From Promethearchaeota archaeon (GTDB taxonomy: Archaea > Asgardarchaeota > Lokiarchaeia > Sigyniarchaeales > SOKP01), in assembly GCA_013375475.1 (NCBI GenBank), contig JABXKD010000032.1, forward strand, positions 1-39,422: 39,422 nucleotides of DNA, read 5' to 3'. The position numbers and the translations under genes are program-made. This document shows positions 24,705 through 33,021 of this stretch, piece after piece (positions within the stretch are counted from its first letter, which is position 1; each line of letters starts with the position of its first letter). The notes below the pieces were generated by a model that worked only from the letters and a program-made list of their open reading frames with translations, made no database searches and was not told the DNA's origin.

Positions 24705-25322
24705 TCAGATATTAAGAAAATAAGAGTCTGTTTCATCATTATAGCCGATTACCTTATTTTTAGATAAATTCTTCAGAACATCATCTAACCAACTTTTACT
24801 GGTATCAATTGAATTTTTTAACTCTTTATATTCCATCTCATTATTGATCGCTAGTAAAAATTGAATTTTACTTTTAACTTTTAGATGATTTGAGTCTGCT
24901 ATTTTCTCAAATCTTTTTTTTAAATCATATTCCATAGTTTTTAGTTGAGCTACCTCATTACTCAATTTACCTATAACCTCATCTCTAGTCCTGAAAACAT
25001 TTAATGAGAGATTGTAAATTCGTTCTAAGTGCTCTTTCAATTTATTTTCTTTTAACTCTAACTCAAGTTCTCTTTTAAATTCATCTAGAATAACAGTATA
25101 ATCCGATCCATCATCGTATTTATCTAAAACCATTACTATTATGATTTCCTTATTTTCGTTGTAGTAAGAAATTGAGTTCCAATCTTTTTCTTCTATCGTA
25201 ATGTATGATTCTACAAAATTATGTGAGATTTGTATTTGTTGCACTACATTATCCGGAATCTCTAAATTTTCCGGAAACTTCATGTATATGTTTCCACCAA
25301 GAACCTCATCCCACTTTATCAA
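24705..25322 (-). CDS. Longin-like/coiled-coil/winged-helix protein
   Basis: This 205-residue protein has three parts. Residues 1-85 alternate strands and a helix (GGNIYMKFP, QIQISHNFVESYITIEEKDW, EIIIVMVLDKYDDG), consistent with a longin or roadblock-like domain. Residues 86-150 are a charged coiled coil (ELELELKENKLKEHLERIYN, then LSNEVAQLKTMEYDLKKRFE). Residues 151-205 look like a winged helix (ELKNSIDTSKSWLDDVLKNL, then a wing with YNDETDSYFLNI). The TTG start has an AGGT upstream. A longin domain linked to a DNA-binding-like domain is typical of uncharacterised Asgard proteins. The function is unknown. Confidence 0.55.
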   Translation of the reverse strand: MIKWDEVLGGNIYMKFPENLEIPDNVVQQIQISHNFVESYITIEEKDWNSISYYNENKEIIIVMVLDKYDDGSDYTVILDEFKRELELELKENKLKEHLERIYNLSLNVFRTRDEVIGKLSNEVAQLKTMEYDLKKRFEKIADSNHLKVKSKIQFLLAINNEMEYKELKNSIDTSKSWLDDVLKNLSKNKVIGYNDETDSYFLNI

Positions 25323-25542
25323 ACAAATACCTAGAGGAAAAGTAACTCACCAGAAAAACCTAATGCTTCCTTTAAAAATTATAAAAGTTTTTATTAATAA
25401 ATTTAATTTTTAATTGCTAAATATAGAAAAATAATACCTATTTAAAGGAATTACCTATCCTCACTTATCAACAATAATAGTTTAGAGATTTGCCAATAAA
25501 AATAAATAGTAGAAAAAGTATCTTAATAATAGTGATTCTGGT

Positions 25543-25827
25543 ATGTCCCTTTATTACGTCTATATTTTAGAAACAATCGCGAAAAATAATAGAAAATATT
25601 TCTATACGGGATACACAAATAACTTGAATAGGAGACTAGAAGAACATAAAAAAGGGGCGGGAGCTAAATTTTGTCGAGGGAAGAAGAGTATCACGCTTAA
25701 GTATTTTGAAACCTTTTTCGAAAGAAGTGGTGCTATGAAAAGAGAGTTAGAAATTAAAACATTTACGAGGAAACAAAAAATTCAGCTTATAAGAACTTTT
25801 AAAGAAGATGATCTTGTTGAACAATAA
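25543..25827 (+). CDS. GIY-YIG nuclease domain protein (UPF0213-like)
   Basis: This 94-residue single-domain GIY-YIG endonuclease has the first half-motif in YYVYILE and the second as YTGYTNNLNRRLEEHKKG (YTG replaces YIG, as in the UPF0213 group). The catalytic Glu lies in AMKRELEIKTF. Such proteins are implicated in DNA repair, but this group is uncharacterised. ATG 25543 has GTGA seven bases upstream. Its last codons overlap the start of the kinase gene that follows, which implies a shared transcript. Confidence 0.88.
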   Translation: MSLYYVYILETIAKNNRKYFYTGYTNNLNRRLEEHKKGAGAKFCRGKKSITLKYFETFFERSGAMKRELEIKTFTRKQKIQLIRTFKEDDLVEQ

Positions 25828-26602
25828 CTCTAACTTTCTAATTATTCTTGTAGGTTTACCTGCATCGGGAAAATCTACCTTTGCATTAAAACTAAAAGAA
25901 AAATTGGAGTCGATTTTTCAAAATAAAGTGAAGATAATCGATCCAGATGTAATAAGAGACGAAGATTTCCCGAATTATTTTGATTTTAAAAATGAACCCC
26001 AAATACGGGAAAAAAATATAGATTCCGTAAGAAAGCACCTTAATAAGGGACATATTGTTATTAGTGATGATTTAAATTACTATTCAAGTATGCGACACGA
26101 TTTAAAATTAATTGCTGATAGCTTAAACCTTCAATTTTATATTATACATATCTCAACGCCGCTTAAATTTTGTTTAAAAAGGAATGAAGAACGAGGAAAT
26201 CCGATACCTAACAAAGTTATTTGTAAGGTTTACAACAAATTCGATAATTTTAATAAATATAAATGGGATACTCCGTTCGAAACTTATGACTATACTAAAT
26301 CTGGAGATCTTATTCAATTTATTGAAATTTTGAGCAATAAAATAGCTTTAAATCTTAAAGAGGGAAAAAAAATTAAAAATGTGCGCCAAAATATACCTTC
26401 TACTTCAATTCGGGAGGAGTTGGATTTAATAACTCGAAAATATGTTGGTGAACTATTTAAAAATCCAAAACATCATAATTCTAAAAAAGCAATTTTAGAA
26501 TATAGAAGATTATTTATAAAAAGTAGATCAAATGCAAAACTTGATGCAAAGAATATCCTAGAAGATTTTAAACAATATTTAGGTAAAAAGCTAAAGATCT
26601 AG
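25808..26602 (+). CDS. pstK: L-seryl-tRNA(Sec) kinase
   Basis: This enzyme phosphorylates serine on tRNA(Sec), an intermediate to selenocysteine in archaea and eukaryotes. The Walker A loop is GLPASGKST (residues 16-24). The archaeal PSTK pattern follows: IISDDLN-type segment ISDDLNYYSSMRHDL, then RNEERGNPIPNKVICKVYNK and KYKWDTPFETYD. The helical C-terminal region (REELDLITRKYVGELFK onward) fits the tRNA-binding domain. A Kti12-like or other P-loop kinase is the alternative, but the middle motifs favour PSTK. It overlaps the upstream GIY-YIG gene by 20 bases; TTG starts just downstream would reduce the overlap. No selenocysteine codon was recognised in this window. Confidence 0.8.
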   Translation: MILLNNNSNFLIILVGLPASGKSTFALKLKEKLESIFQNKVKIIDPDVIRDEDFPNYFDFKNEPQIREKNIDSVRKHLNKGHIVISDDLNYYSSMRHDLKLIADSLNLQFYIIHISTPLKFCLKRNEERGNPIPNKVICKVYNKFDNFNKYKWDTPFETYDYTKSGDLIQFIEILSNKIALNLKEGKKIKNVRQNIPSTSIREELDLITRKYVGELFKNPKHHNSKKAILEYRRLFIKSRSNAKLDAKNILEDFKQYLGKKLKI

Positions 26603-26791
26603 AATTTTTATTTTATCAATAAAATAAATCCTTAAGGGTATTAATCAAATTTGGTTTTTAAACAATACCAATTGGGCTACAATTCTTTAAATACTTGAAA
26701 AAAGCTAATCTGACACATTATAATAAATAATGCAAAAGAAAATAAAGAATCATTATTTCTCTTAGAGTAGAGAAAAAAAAATTTGAAAATA

Positions 26792-29071
26792 ATGAGTATA
26801 GAAATGGAAACAAAAGAAGCGAAATTAAGAATAGAAAGATTAGATTCAAGCCGTAGTGGAAGAAGCTTATGTTATATAGATCAGACTGTATTAGATAATA
26901 TGAGATTATCTACGGGAGATATAGTAGAAATAATTGGCAGAAAGAGAACTGCAGGTATTGTTGTAGCGAGTCCTGCCGACAGGGGAAAAAAGGTTATTAG
27001 AATAGATGGAATTCAACGAAAAAATTTAGGCTCAACTATTGGAGAATTTGTAACTATTCAACCCACAATTGCTTCACCAGCTAGAGAGATAGAACTTGCC
27101 CCAACTAAGGCGATTTACGATATTAAAAAACAAGCTGACATAATAAAAGGGAAATTGATTGATAAACCTATTATGACCGGAGATATTATTGATGTCCCCG
27201 GAGCTTTTCTTAAGGATGACGAAACCAATAATCCTATGAATGGATTTATGAGAATGTTGGGGGGTGGAGGGGGTACAAGAAGACCAACCCTAGGACCATT
27301 AAAATTAATTGTGCTAAATACGAAACCAAATAATGAAGTAGTGAGATTTACAAGGGACACGAGGATAAAATTAAACAAAAAAGTTGCTTTACTAAATGTT
27401 TCTGGTGAGATTATTACTTACGACGATGTTGGAGGATTATCTGACGAAATTCAAAGGATTAGAGAAGTAGTGGAATTACCGATCAGGCATCCAGAATTGT
27501 TTCGCAGATTAAATATTGAACCCCCAAAAGGAGTCCTATTTTATGGTCCACCAGGTACGGGGAAAACTTTAATAGCTAAAGCAGTTTCTCAAGAAGCGAA
27601 TGCTAATTTCTTCATAATAAATGGACCTGAAATTATGAGTAAATTTTATGGAGATAGCGAGAGGAATTTGAAAGGAATTTTTGATCGAGCAGAAAGAAAT
27701 TCACCTGCAATAATATTTATTGATGAACTCGACTCGATCGCTCCTAAAAGAAGTGAAGTTACAGGAGAAGTTGAAAGAAGAGTTGTATCCCAATTGCTTA
27801 CTTTACTTGATGGAATGAAAGGTAGAGAAGGTGTAATAGTTATCGGTGCTACAAATCGAATTGATGCTATCGACCCCGCCTTACGAAGGCCAGGAAGGTT
27901 TGATACTGAAATAAAGTTTAGAGTACCAAATAAAAAAGCTAGAAATGAAATTTTTAAAATTCACACGCGGGGAATGCCAATGGAAGTCGATGTCGACGTT
28001 GATTTCTATTCTGAAAATAGTCATGGATTCGTTGGTGCAGATATCATGGCATTCGTCAGAGAAGCGGCTATGGACGCTATAAGAGATATATTACCCGAAA
28101 TTAACATCGACGAACCAACCCCAATTGAAATCATACAGAAATTAGTCGTAAAAGATAAAAATTTTCTGAAAGCTCTTAGAGAAATAAAACCATCAGCCTT
28201 AAGAGAATACTTAAGGGTGATTCCGGAAGTTTCTTGGGATGATATTGGAGGTTTAGATGAAATAAAACGAGAATTAGTTGAAACTGTTGAATGGCCATTA
28301 CAGCATCCAACATTATTTAAAAAAGCGGGAATTAGACCTGTAGGTGGTATATTACTTTTTGGCCCTCCTGGTTGCGGGAAAACACTTCTAGCGGAAGCGG
28401 TAGCAACTGAAACAAACTGCAACTTTATAACTGTTAAGGGTCCTGAGTTAATGTCGAAATGGGTTGGTGAATCTGAAAAAAACATGAGAGGAATATTTGC
28501 TAAAGCTCGAGAGTTATCACCTTCAATTATATACTTTGATGAAATTGAAGCAATTACATCCAACAGAGGAGAATGGAAAGGATCGGCAGTATATGATACA
28601 GTAATGACCCAACTTCTAACTGAGATGGATGGAATCGAGAGTAATGAAGGTATTATAGTTTTAGCAAGCACAAATCGTCCCGATTTAGTTGATCCCGCAC
28701 TATTACGTCCAGGAAGAATCGATAAAATTCTTTATGTTGTTGCTCCAGATTACGAAGGTAGAATCAAAATTTTGGAAGTTCATACGAAAGATATGCCATT
28801 GAAAGAAGGCTTATCTTTGAAAAACTTAGCTTTGATGACAGAGGGTTATAGTGGAGCAGATTTAGAAAATTTATGTAGAGAAGCAGGTTTGCAGGCAATC
28901 AGAGAAAAATTAGATGATTTTAATATTGTAGAATTTAAGCATTTTGAGTATGCGCTTTCGAAAGTTGGCTCAACATTACATAAAGAAACTATTGATAAGT
29001 ACGAAAATTTAGCAAAACAACTTGCTCAAGACCAAAAAATCAAAGAAAACGATTCAAACCTGTATAAATAG
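26792..29071 (+). CDS. cdc48: CDC48/p97-type AAA+ ATPase
   Basis: This 759-residue ATPase forms a hexamer that unfolds and extracts proteins. The N domain (residues about 1-180) precedes D1 with Walker A GPPGTGKT (252-259) and Walker B FIDELDSIAPKR. D2 has Walker A GPPGCGKT (524-531) and Walker B YFDEIEAITSNRGE. The arginine-finger segments of the form DPALxRPGR are in both rings. The segment after the N domain carries a glycine-rich insert (MRMLGGGGGTRR). The tail ends LYK without the HbYX proteasome-docking motif. A TTG three codons upstream is a possible alternative start. Confidence 0.95.
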   Translation: MSIEMETKEAKLRIERLDSSRSGRSLCYIDQTVLDNMRLSTGDIVEIIGRKRTAGIVVASPADRGKKVIRIDGIQRKNLGSTIGEFVTIQPTIASPAREIELAPTKAIYDIKKQADIIKGKLIDKPIMTGDIIDVPGAFLKDDETNNPMNGFMRMLGGGGGTRRPTLGPLKLIVLNTKPNNEVVRFTRDTRIKLNKKVALLNVSGEIITYDDVGGLSDEIQRIREVVELPIRHPELFRRLNIEPPKGVLFYGPPGTGKTLIAKAVSQEANANFFIINGPEIMSKFYGDSERNLKGIFDRAERNSPAIIFIDELDSIAPKRSEVTGEVERRVVSQLLTLLDGMKGREGVIVIGATNRIDAIDPALRRPGRFDTEIKFRVPNKKARNEIFKIHTRGMPMEVDVDVDFYSENSHGFVGADIMAFVREAAMDAIRDILPEINIDEPTPIEIIQKLVVKDKNFLKALREIKPSALREYLRVIPEVSWDDIGGLDEIKRELVETVEWPLQHPTLFKKAGIRPVGGILLFGPPGCGKTLLAEAVATETNCNFITVKGPELMSKWVGESEKNMRGIFAKARELSPSIIYFDEIEAITSNRGEWKGSAVYDTVMTQLLTEMDGIESNEGIIVLASTNRPDLVDPALLRPGRIDKILYVVAPDYEGRIKILEVHTKDMPLKEGLSLKNLALMTEGYSGADLENLCREAGLQAIREKLDDFNIVEFKHFEYALSKVGSTLHKETIDKYENLAKQLAQDQKIKENDSNLYK

Positions 29072-29103
29072 TCGTTCAATAAGAAATATTAGTAGATTTA
29101 ATA

Positions 29104-29130
29104 TTTTTTAGTTATTATTTATTTTTTTTT
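29104..29130 (+). terminator. T-rich terminator after cdc48
   Basis: T runs of six and nine lie 30-60 bases after the stop at 29071, without a stem. This is a clear oligo-T archaeal termination signal. Confidence 0.5.
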
Positions 29131-29230
29131 GAAATGCTAATTTTTGTAAAGAGTAATAAACAGTTCTTTTTTATCTCAAAAATTCTTAAATCTATTATCT
29201 TACCCAACTATTAACAATAGAATTTTGAAA

Positions 29231-30379
29231 ATGGACATTGAAGAAGATTTAAAGCAAGAAGTCATATCAATTTTAAAAAAGCTAGTTCAATTTCCTTCAG
29301 AAAATCCTCCAGGGATAACTAAAGAGATTGTAGAATATCTAATTTCAGAAGTTTTTAAAGAAGAAGATGGCTTTCGAAACCAAGTCGTTATAAGTAAAAA
29401 AAATGGCGTAGAGCTTCACAATCTTATTTCAACTATTGGTAACGGAAAAAGGGTAATAGGTTTAACTGGACACTTTGATGTAATACCTGCAGGAGATTCT
29501 TCCCAATGGGAGAGCCCTCCTTTCTCAGCAATAATTAAGGATGGTAAACTATACGGTCGTGGTTCAGCAGATATGAAAGGAGGTATAGCTTTTTTGATAG
29601 GAGTTATCAAACTCTTAAGTAAAATCCCTGTTTTCCTAGAGAACTACAGATTGGTGTTTTTAGGAACAGCAGATGAAGAAAAGGGAATGATAGGTTCCAT
29701 TACTCTTTCAAATCAAGATGTTATGAAAGATTTAATTTTATTAGTTATTGCAGAACCAACAAATTTACAGATTGGAGTTGGAGAAAAAGGATTATTATGG
29801 GTTAAGTTAATAATAACCGGAAAAGCGGCTCACGGTTCGATGCCACACGAAGGAATTAACGCGATTGAGAGAGCGTTAAAAATTCTACCTCAATTACACA
29901 AAATTTTAGGGGATAAAACTAATGACATTTTAGGAAAATCTACTTTGAATATCGGTTGTATTAGTGGAGGTACTGCAATTAATATAGTCCCGGACCGTGC
30001 AATTTTAGATCTCGACTATAGGTTAATTCCAGAACAAAAACACCAGCAAATGAAAAAAAAGTTGAAAAATCTTCCTCAACCTGATTTTTCAGTTAAATTT
30101 GAAATTCTAAAAGATCTTCCTGCTCTTTTAAGCGACGATAAACACATTTTTATCCAAAACTTAAGGGAAATCTCTCAAAGCGAGATAATAGGGCTATCTT
30201 ATGCCACTGATGCTGCAAATTTAATTAATACTAACGATCCTATTCCTTTTGTAATTTTCGGTCCAGGTGATCCAAAAAACATCCATAAAATAGATGAATT
30301 TATTGAAATCAATCAAATTTTTGAAGCTATTATTCATTTAAAAAACGCTCTGCTATGTACTTATCTTAAAAAAATGTAA
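29231..30379 (+). CDS. M20 family peptidase/deacylase (ArgE/DapE type)
   Basis: This di-zinc amidohydrolase would cleave an N-acylated amino acid or small peptide. Family residues are His81 and Asp83 in GHFDVIPAGD, Asp114 in GRGSADMKGG, Glu149 and Glu150 in ADEEKGM, Glu175 in AEPT, and the C-terminal IHKIDEFI histidine. The dimerisation domain (GKAAHGSMPHEGINAIERAL) sits in the middle as usual. The exact substrate (acetylornithine, succinyl-diaminopimelate or peptide) is not decidable here. I use ATG 29231; a TTG two codons upstream is also in frame. The stop is 14 bases from that of the convergent aminotransferase. Confidence 0.9.
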   Translation: MDIEEDLKQEVISILKKLVQFPSENPPGITKEIVEYLISEVFKEEDGFRNQVVISKKNGVELHNLISTIGNGKRVIGLTGHFDVIPAGDSSQWESPPFSAIIKDGKLYGRGSADMKGGIAFLIGVIKLLSKIPVFLENYRLVFLGTADEEKGMIGSITLSNQDVMKDLILLVIAEPTNLQIGVGEKGLLWVKLIITGKAAHGSMPHEGINAIERALKILPQLHKILGDKTNDILGKSTLNIGCISGGTAINIVPDRAILDLDYRLIPEQKHQQMKKKLKNLPQPDFSVKFEILKDLPALLSDDKHIFIQNLREISQSEIIGLSYATDAANLINTNDPIPFVIFGPGDPKNIHKIDEFIEINQIFEAIIHLKNALLCTYLKKM

Positions 30380-30393
30380 AATAGGTTAGAAAG

Positions 30394-31545
30394 CTAAATA
30401 GTCTTAGTAAACTTTTCAATTCTATCCATTGCTTCTTCGAGTTTATCCATTTTTGTTGCATAGGACATTCTTAACATGTATTCTGAATAAGAACCAAAAA
30501 CATTTCCAGGTACAATAGCAACTGCCTGATCTTTCATCACCCTTTTCGAAAATTCAGCACCAGTTAATTTAAAATTGATGATTTTCGGCATAATATAAAA
30601 TGCCCCTTTTGGTTTTACAACTTCAAAACCCATTTCGATTAATCGATTATAAGCTAATAAGCGTCTCTCGTCAAAACTCTTTAAAATATCATTAAAAAAG
30701 CTAGTGTCCATTTTTAAAGCCTCCAAAAAACCATATTGAGCTGCGTGGTTTGTGCCTGCTACGGTGTATTGATGATATTTTTCCATTGTATCTATTATCT
30801 CTTTATTAGCCGCTACATACCCTAATCTAAACCCAGTAGCAGAATACAATTTTGACATAGCGTTTAAAGTAATAGTTCGCTCAAACATATCTTTTAACGA
30901 AGCTGGACTCGTATGTTTGGAATTGTCGTAAAGATAATTTTCGTAAACTTCATCGGAAATCAAATATAAGTCGTTATTTTTAACGATTTCAACGACTTCT
31001 TGTAATTCATTTATATCTAACGAATATCCTGTAGGATTGTTAGGTGAGTTAATTAAAACCGCTTTAGTTTTTTCTGTAATCGAATTTTTAATTTTCTCAA
31101 TATCGGGACGAAAATCATTTTTTCTCTCTATTTCGATTATTTTTAAGTCAAAAAACGCACTTAAATAGAAATACGAGATGAAATTCGGAGAGGATATTAC
31201 AATTTCATCACCCGGATTAAAAATAGAAGCAAAAGCAAGACTAAGAGCTTGGGAACCTCCATTCGTAAGAATAATATTATCTTTCCAAGTCGTTTCAATG
31301 TTATTAACTGTTTTTAATTTGTTTTCAAGCTGTTGCAATAATTCTGGAACTCCTTTAGTAGGCGCGTAATATGTAACTTTATTATTTAAGGCATTGATAT
31401 TTCCTTCAATTGCGGGTTGAGGAGTTGAGAAATCTGGTTGTCCAATTCCTAAGCTAATAACATCAGAACGTCCTGCAGCAAGGTCAAATAATTCGCGTAT
31501 CTTTGATTTTGGCGCATTTCTTATCTTTTTTGATAATTCTTTCAT
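30394..31545 (-). CDS. Aspartate-type class I aminotransferase
   Basis: This is a fold-type I PLP enzyme of about 384 residues. The N-terminal SLGIGQPDFSTPQPA is typical of archaeal aspartate or branched-substrate aminotransferases. INSPNNPTGYSLD and ISDEVYENYLYD hold cofactor and substrate contacts, and LNAMSKLYSATGFRLGY holds the Schiff-base lysine. The TATA box CTATATATT is centred 25 bases before ATG 31545, so I choose that leaderless start over GTG 31554. Substrate preference cannot be set from sequence. Confidence 0.9.
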   Translation of the reverse strand: MKELSKKIRNAPKSKIRELFDLAAGRSDVISLGIGQPDFSTPQPAIEGNINALNNKVTYYAPTKGVPELLQQLENKLKTVNNIETTWKDNIILTNGGSQALSLAFASIFNPGDEIVISSPNFISYFYLSAFFDLKIIEIERKNDFRPDIEKIKNSITEKTKAVLINSPNNPTGYSLDINELQEVVEIVKNNDLYLISDEVYENYLYDNSKHTSPASLKDMFERTITLNAMSKLYSATGFRLGYVAANKEIIDTMEKYHQYTVAGTNHAAQYGFLEALKMDTSFFNDILKSFDERRLLAYNRLIEMGFEVVKPKGAFYIMPKIINFKLTGAEFSKRVMKDQAVAIVPGNVFGSYSEYMLRMSYATKMDKLEEAMDRIEKFTKTI

Positions 31546-31565
31546 TTTTACCACTTAATAAAAAT

Positions 31566-31574
31566 AATATATAG
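31566..31574 (-). promoter_or_regulatory. TATA box of the aspartate-type aminotransferase gene
   Basis: CTATATATT on the minus strand is centred about 25 bases before ATG 31545. The spacing implies transcription beginning at or next to the A of the ATG. Confidence 0.5.
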
Positions 31575-31632
31575 TAATGATTAGTACTTTAAAAGGGAAT
31601 GAATTGGAGATATTTTCAACAATTAAGCTATT

Positions 31633-32181
31633 CTAAATTTTTTCTCCATAATTTCTCAAAATTTGGTAGACTAAATTTTTAAATGCTTCTTCCACATTTT
31701 TTCCAAATTTAGCGCTTGTTTCGATAAAAGCACTAGCACCGATTTGTTTAGCTAAATTTTCACCTTCTTCTTGAGTGACTACTCGCTGCGCTTCTAGATC
31801 GATTTTATTGCCGATTAAGATATAAGCTCCCTCTTTTTTTACATAGTTTTTGAAATCTTTTAGCCATTTTGATTCGATTGTTGAAAAACTTTCGTGACGA
31901 GTGACATCGTACACAAGTAAACTCCCAACACATCCTTGAAAATACATGCTACGAATAACATTATATTTCTCTTGACCTGCGAGATCCCACATTATTAATC
32001 GTACCTTAGCATTAACTTTATCAATGTTGACATCTTTCCGGATTATGTTTGCTCCTAGTGTAGGTTTGTAATCTTCTTGAAACGAACCTTCTGTAAATTG
32101 ATTAATAAGTGAAGTTTTCCCTACTGCACTTTGTCCTAATATAGTGATCTTAAAAACATATTCCTTAATTTCAGTGGACAT
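31633..32181 (-). CDS. Rab-like small GTPase beside a V4R-like gene
   Basis: This 182-residue GTPase has G1 GQSAVGKTS, switch I KPTLGANII, G3 WDLAGQEKY with the catalytic Gln, G4 GNKIDL and G5 TSAKFG. It is among the most Rab-like in the window. The C-terminus (RNYGEKI) has no lipidation cysteine. ATG 32181 lies 24 bases from the centre of a TATA box, so it is probably leaderless. A TTG five codons upstream (32196) is in frame but would leave almost no promoter spacing. The V4R-like gene at 32286 is immediately upstream on the same strand. Confidence 0.94.
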   Translation of the reverse strand: MSTEIKEYVFKITILGQSAVGKTSLINQFTEGSFQEDYKPTLGANIIRKDVNIDKVNAKVRLIMWDLAGQEKYNVIRSMYFQGCVGSLLVYDVTRHESFSTIESKWLKDFKNYVKKEGAYILIGNKIDLEAQRVVTQEEGENLAKQIGASAFIETSAKFGKNVEEAFKNLVYQILRNYGEKI

Positions 32182-32200
32182 ACCTTCTGCGGGCAATTTT

Positions 32201-32210
32201 ATTATAAATA
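32201..32210 (-). promoter_or_regulatory. TATA box of the Rab-like GTPase gene
   Basis: TATTTATAAT on the minus strand is centred 24 bases from the A of ATG 32181. It fits a leaderless mRNA and gives the GTPase its own promoter. Confidence 0.5.
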
Positions 32211-32285
32211 TCTTGTGATTGTTAGAATTGAATTTAATTTGACAAAAAATATTTTGATTTTTGATATATTTAAGCTTTCGTTATT

Positions 32286-32873
32286 TTAGGATATAAATGT
32301 TTTCTCAATTCGCAATTTCAAAACAAAAGAATTATGATTTGGATTATTAATATTTTCTTTCGTTTCGTAGGGAACTACACAATAATCAGACGGTAAACTT
32401 TTTTCTAACGAATGCATTAGAAAACTTTTAAATAACTCGCAGGAAATTCCGATTTCTGAGCAAAAAATGCATTTATCAACCCGAATGATAACAGAATCAG
32501 CTCTATTTTCCACAATCTTAACTTTCCAATCAGTTACAATCAGTATATTAATTTCCTCAACAATTTCTTCAAAAACTTTTCCAAAGGGGAATAGATAAAA
32601 TGAGAATTTTCTTCCAATTTCCGATAACAGGTCAGTTGAATCAAAGAGTAGGCAATTTTGAGCAGATATTATCTTTTTAAACGAAAAAAAATCTATTTCT
32701 CCCTCGGGATCTACTCCTCGTATATCTTTCAGTTCCAACAGTCCTGCTTCTTTTAAAATTGATTTCATACCGTCGTAATCTAGATTATCCATATAGGATT
32801 GTAATAACGCGGTTAACACTCTGTTTTTGACTGTTCCTCGATATTCTCCTATTATATCCGTATCGTCTACCAT
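32286..32873 (-). CDS. V4R/TRAPP-like domain protein
   Basis: This roughly 195-residue protein has an N-terminal helical part (NRVLTALLQSYMDNLDYDGM, then KIISAQNCLLFDSTDLLSEI) followed by a mixed domain with WKVKIVENRADSVIIRVDKC, CIFCSEIGISCELFKSF and a last strand SFVLKLRIE. The Cys-x2-Cys and the later Cys resemble V4R and hydrocarbon-binding domain proteins. The match is weaker than at 20628, so TRAPP Bet3-like fold is an inference. It precedes a Rab-like GTPase on the same strand. ATG 32873 is used; TTG 32882 lies 22 bases from a TATA box centre and is equally possible. Confidence 0.5.
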   Translation of the reverse strand: MVDDTDIIGEYRGTVKNRVLTALLQSYMDNLDYDGMKSILKEAGLLELKDIRGVDPEGEIDFFSFKKIISAQNCLLFDSTDLLSEIGRKFSFYLFPFGKVFEEIVEEINILIVTDWKVKIVENRADSVIIRVDKCIFCSEIGISCELFKSFLMHSLEKSLPSDYCVVPYETKENINNPNHNSFVLKLRIEKTFIS

Positions 32874-32900
32874 AAAATCCAAATGATAACTACTTCTTCT

Positions 32901-32907
32901 TATATAT
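32901..32907 (-). promoter_or_regulatory. TATA box of the V4R-like gene
   Basis: GATATATAAG-type element on the minus strand (core TATATAT here), centred 22 bases from TTG 32882 and 31 from ATG 32873. Confidence 0.45.
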
Positions 32908-32963
32908 CTAATAAATAAGAGTATAAATTTAAATACTATTTGTTAGTTATCTTGTTTCTTGCA

Positions 32964-33019
32964 TTCATAAAAATGAAGAAAAATTAAGGAATAAAACAAG
33001 ATAAAAATTTAAAGAAAAA
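32964..33019 (-). terminator. T-rich terminator after the radical SAM gene
   Basis: On the minus strand, the bases just past the radical SAM stop (33022) contain repeated runs of four or five T and no stem. This fits oligo-T termination. Confidence 0.35.
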
Positions 33020-33021
33020 GA

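Noticed and set aside
28021..28671. Minus-strand open frame of 216 codons inside cdc48.
   Set aside because: Antisense to conserved AAA+ sequence; no family resemblance and no start signal.
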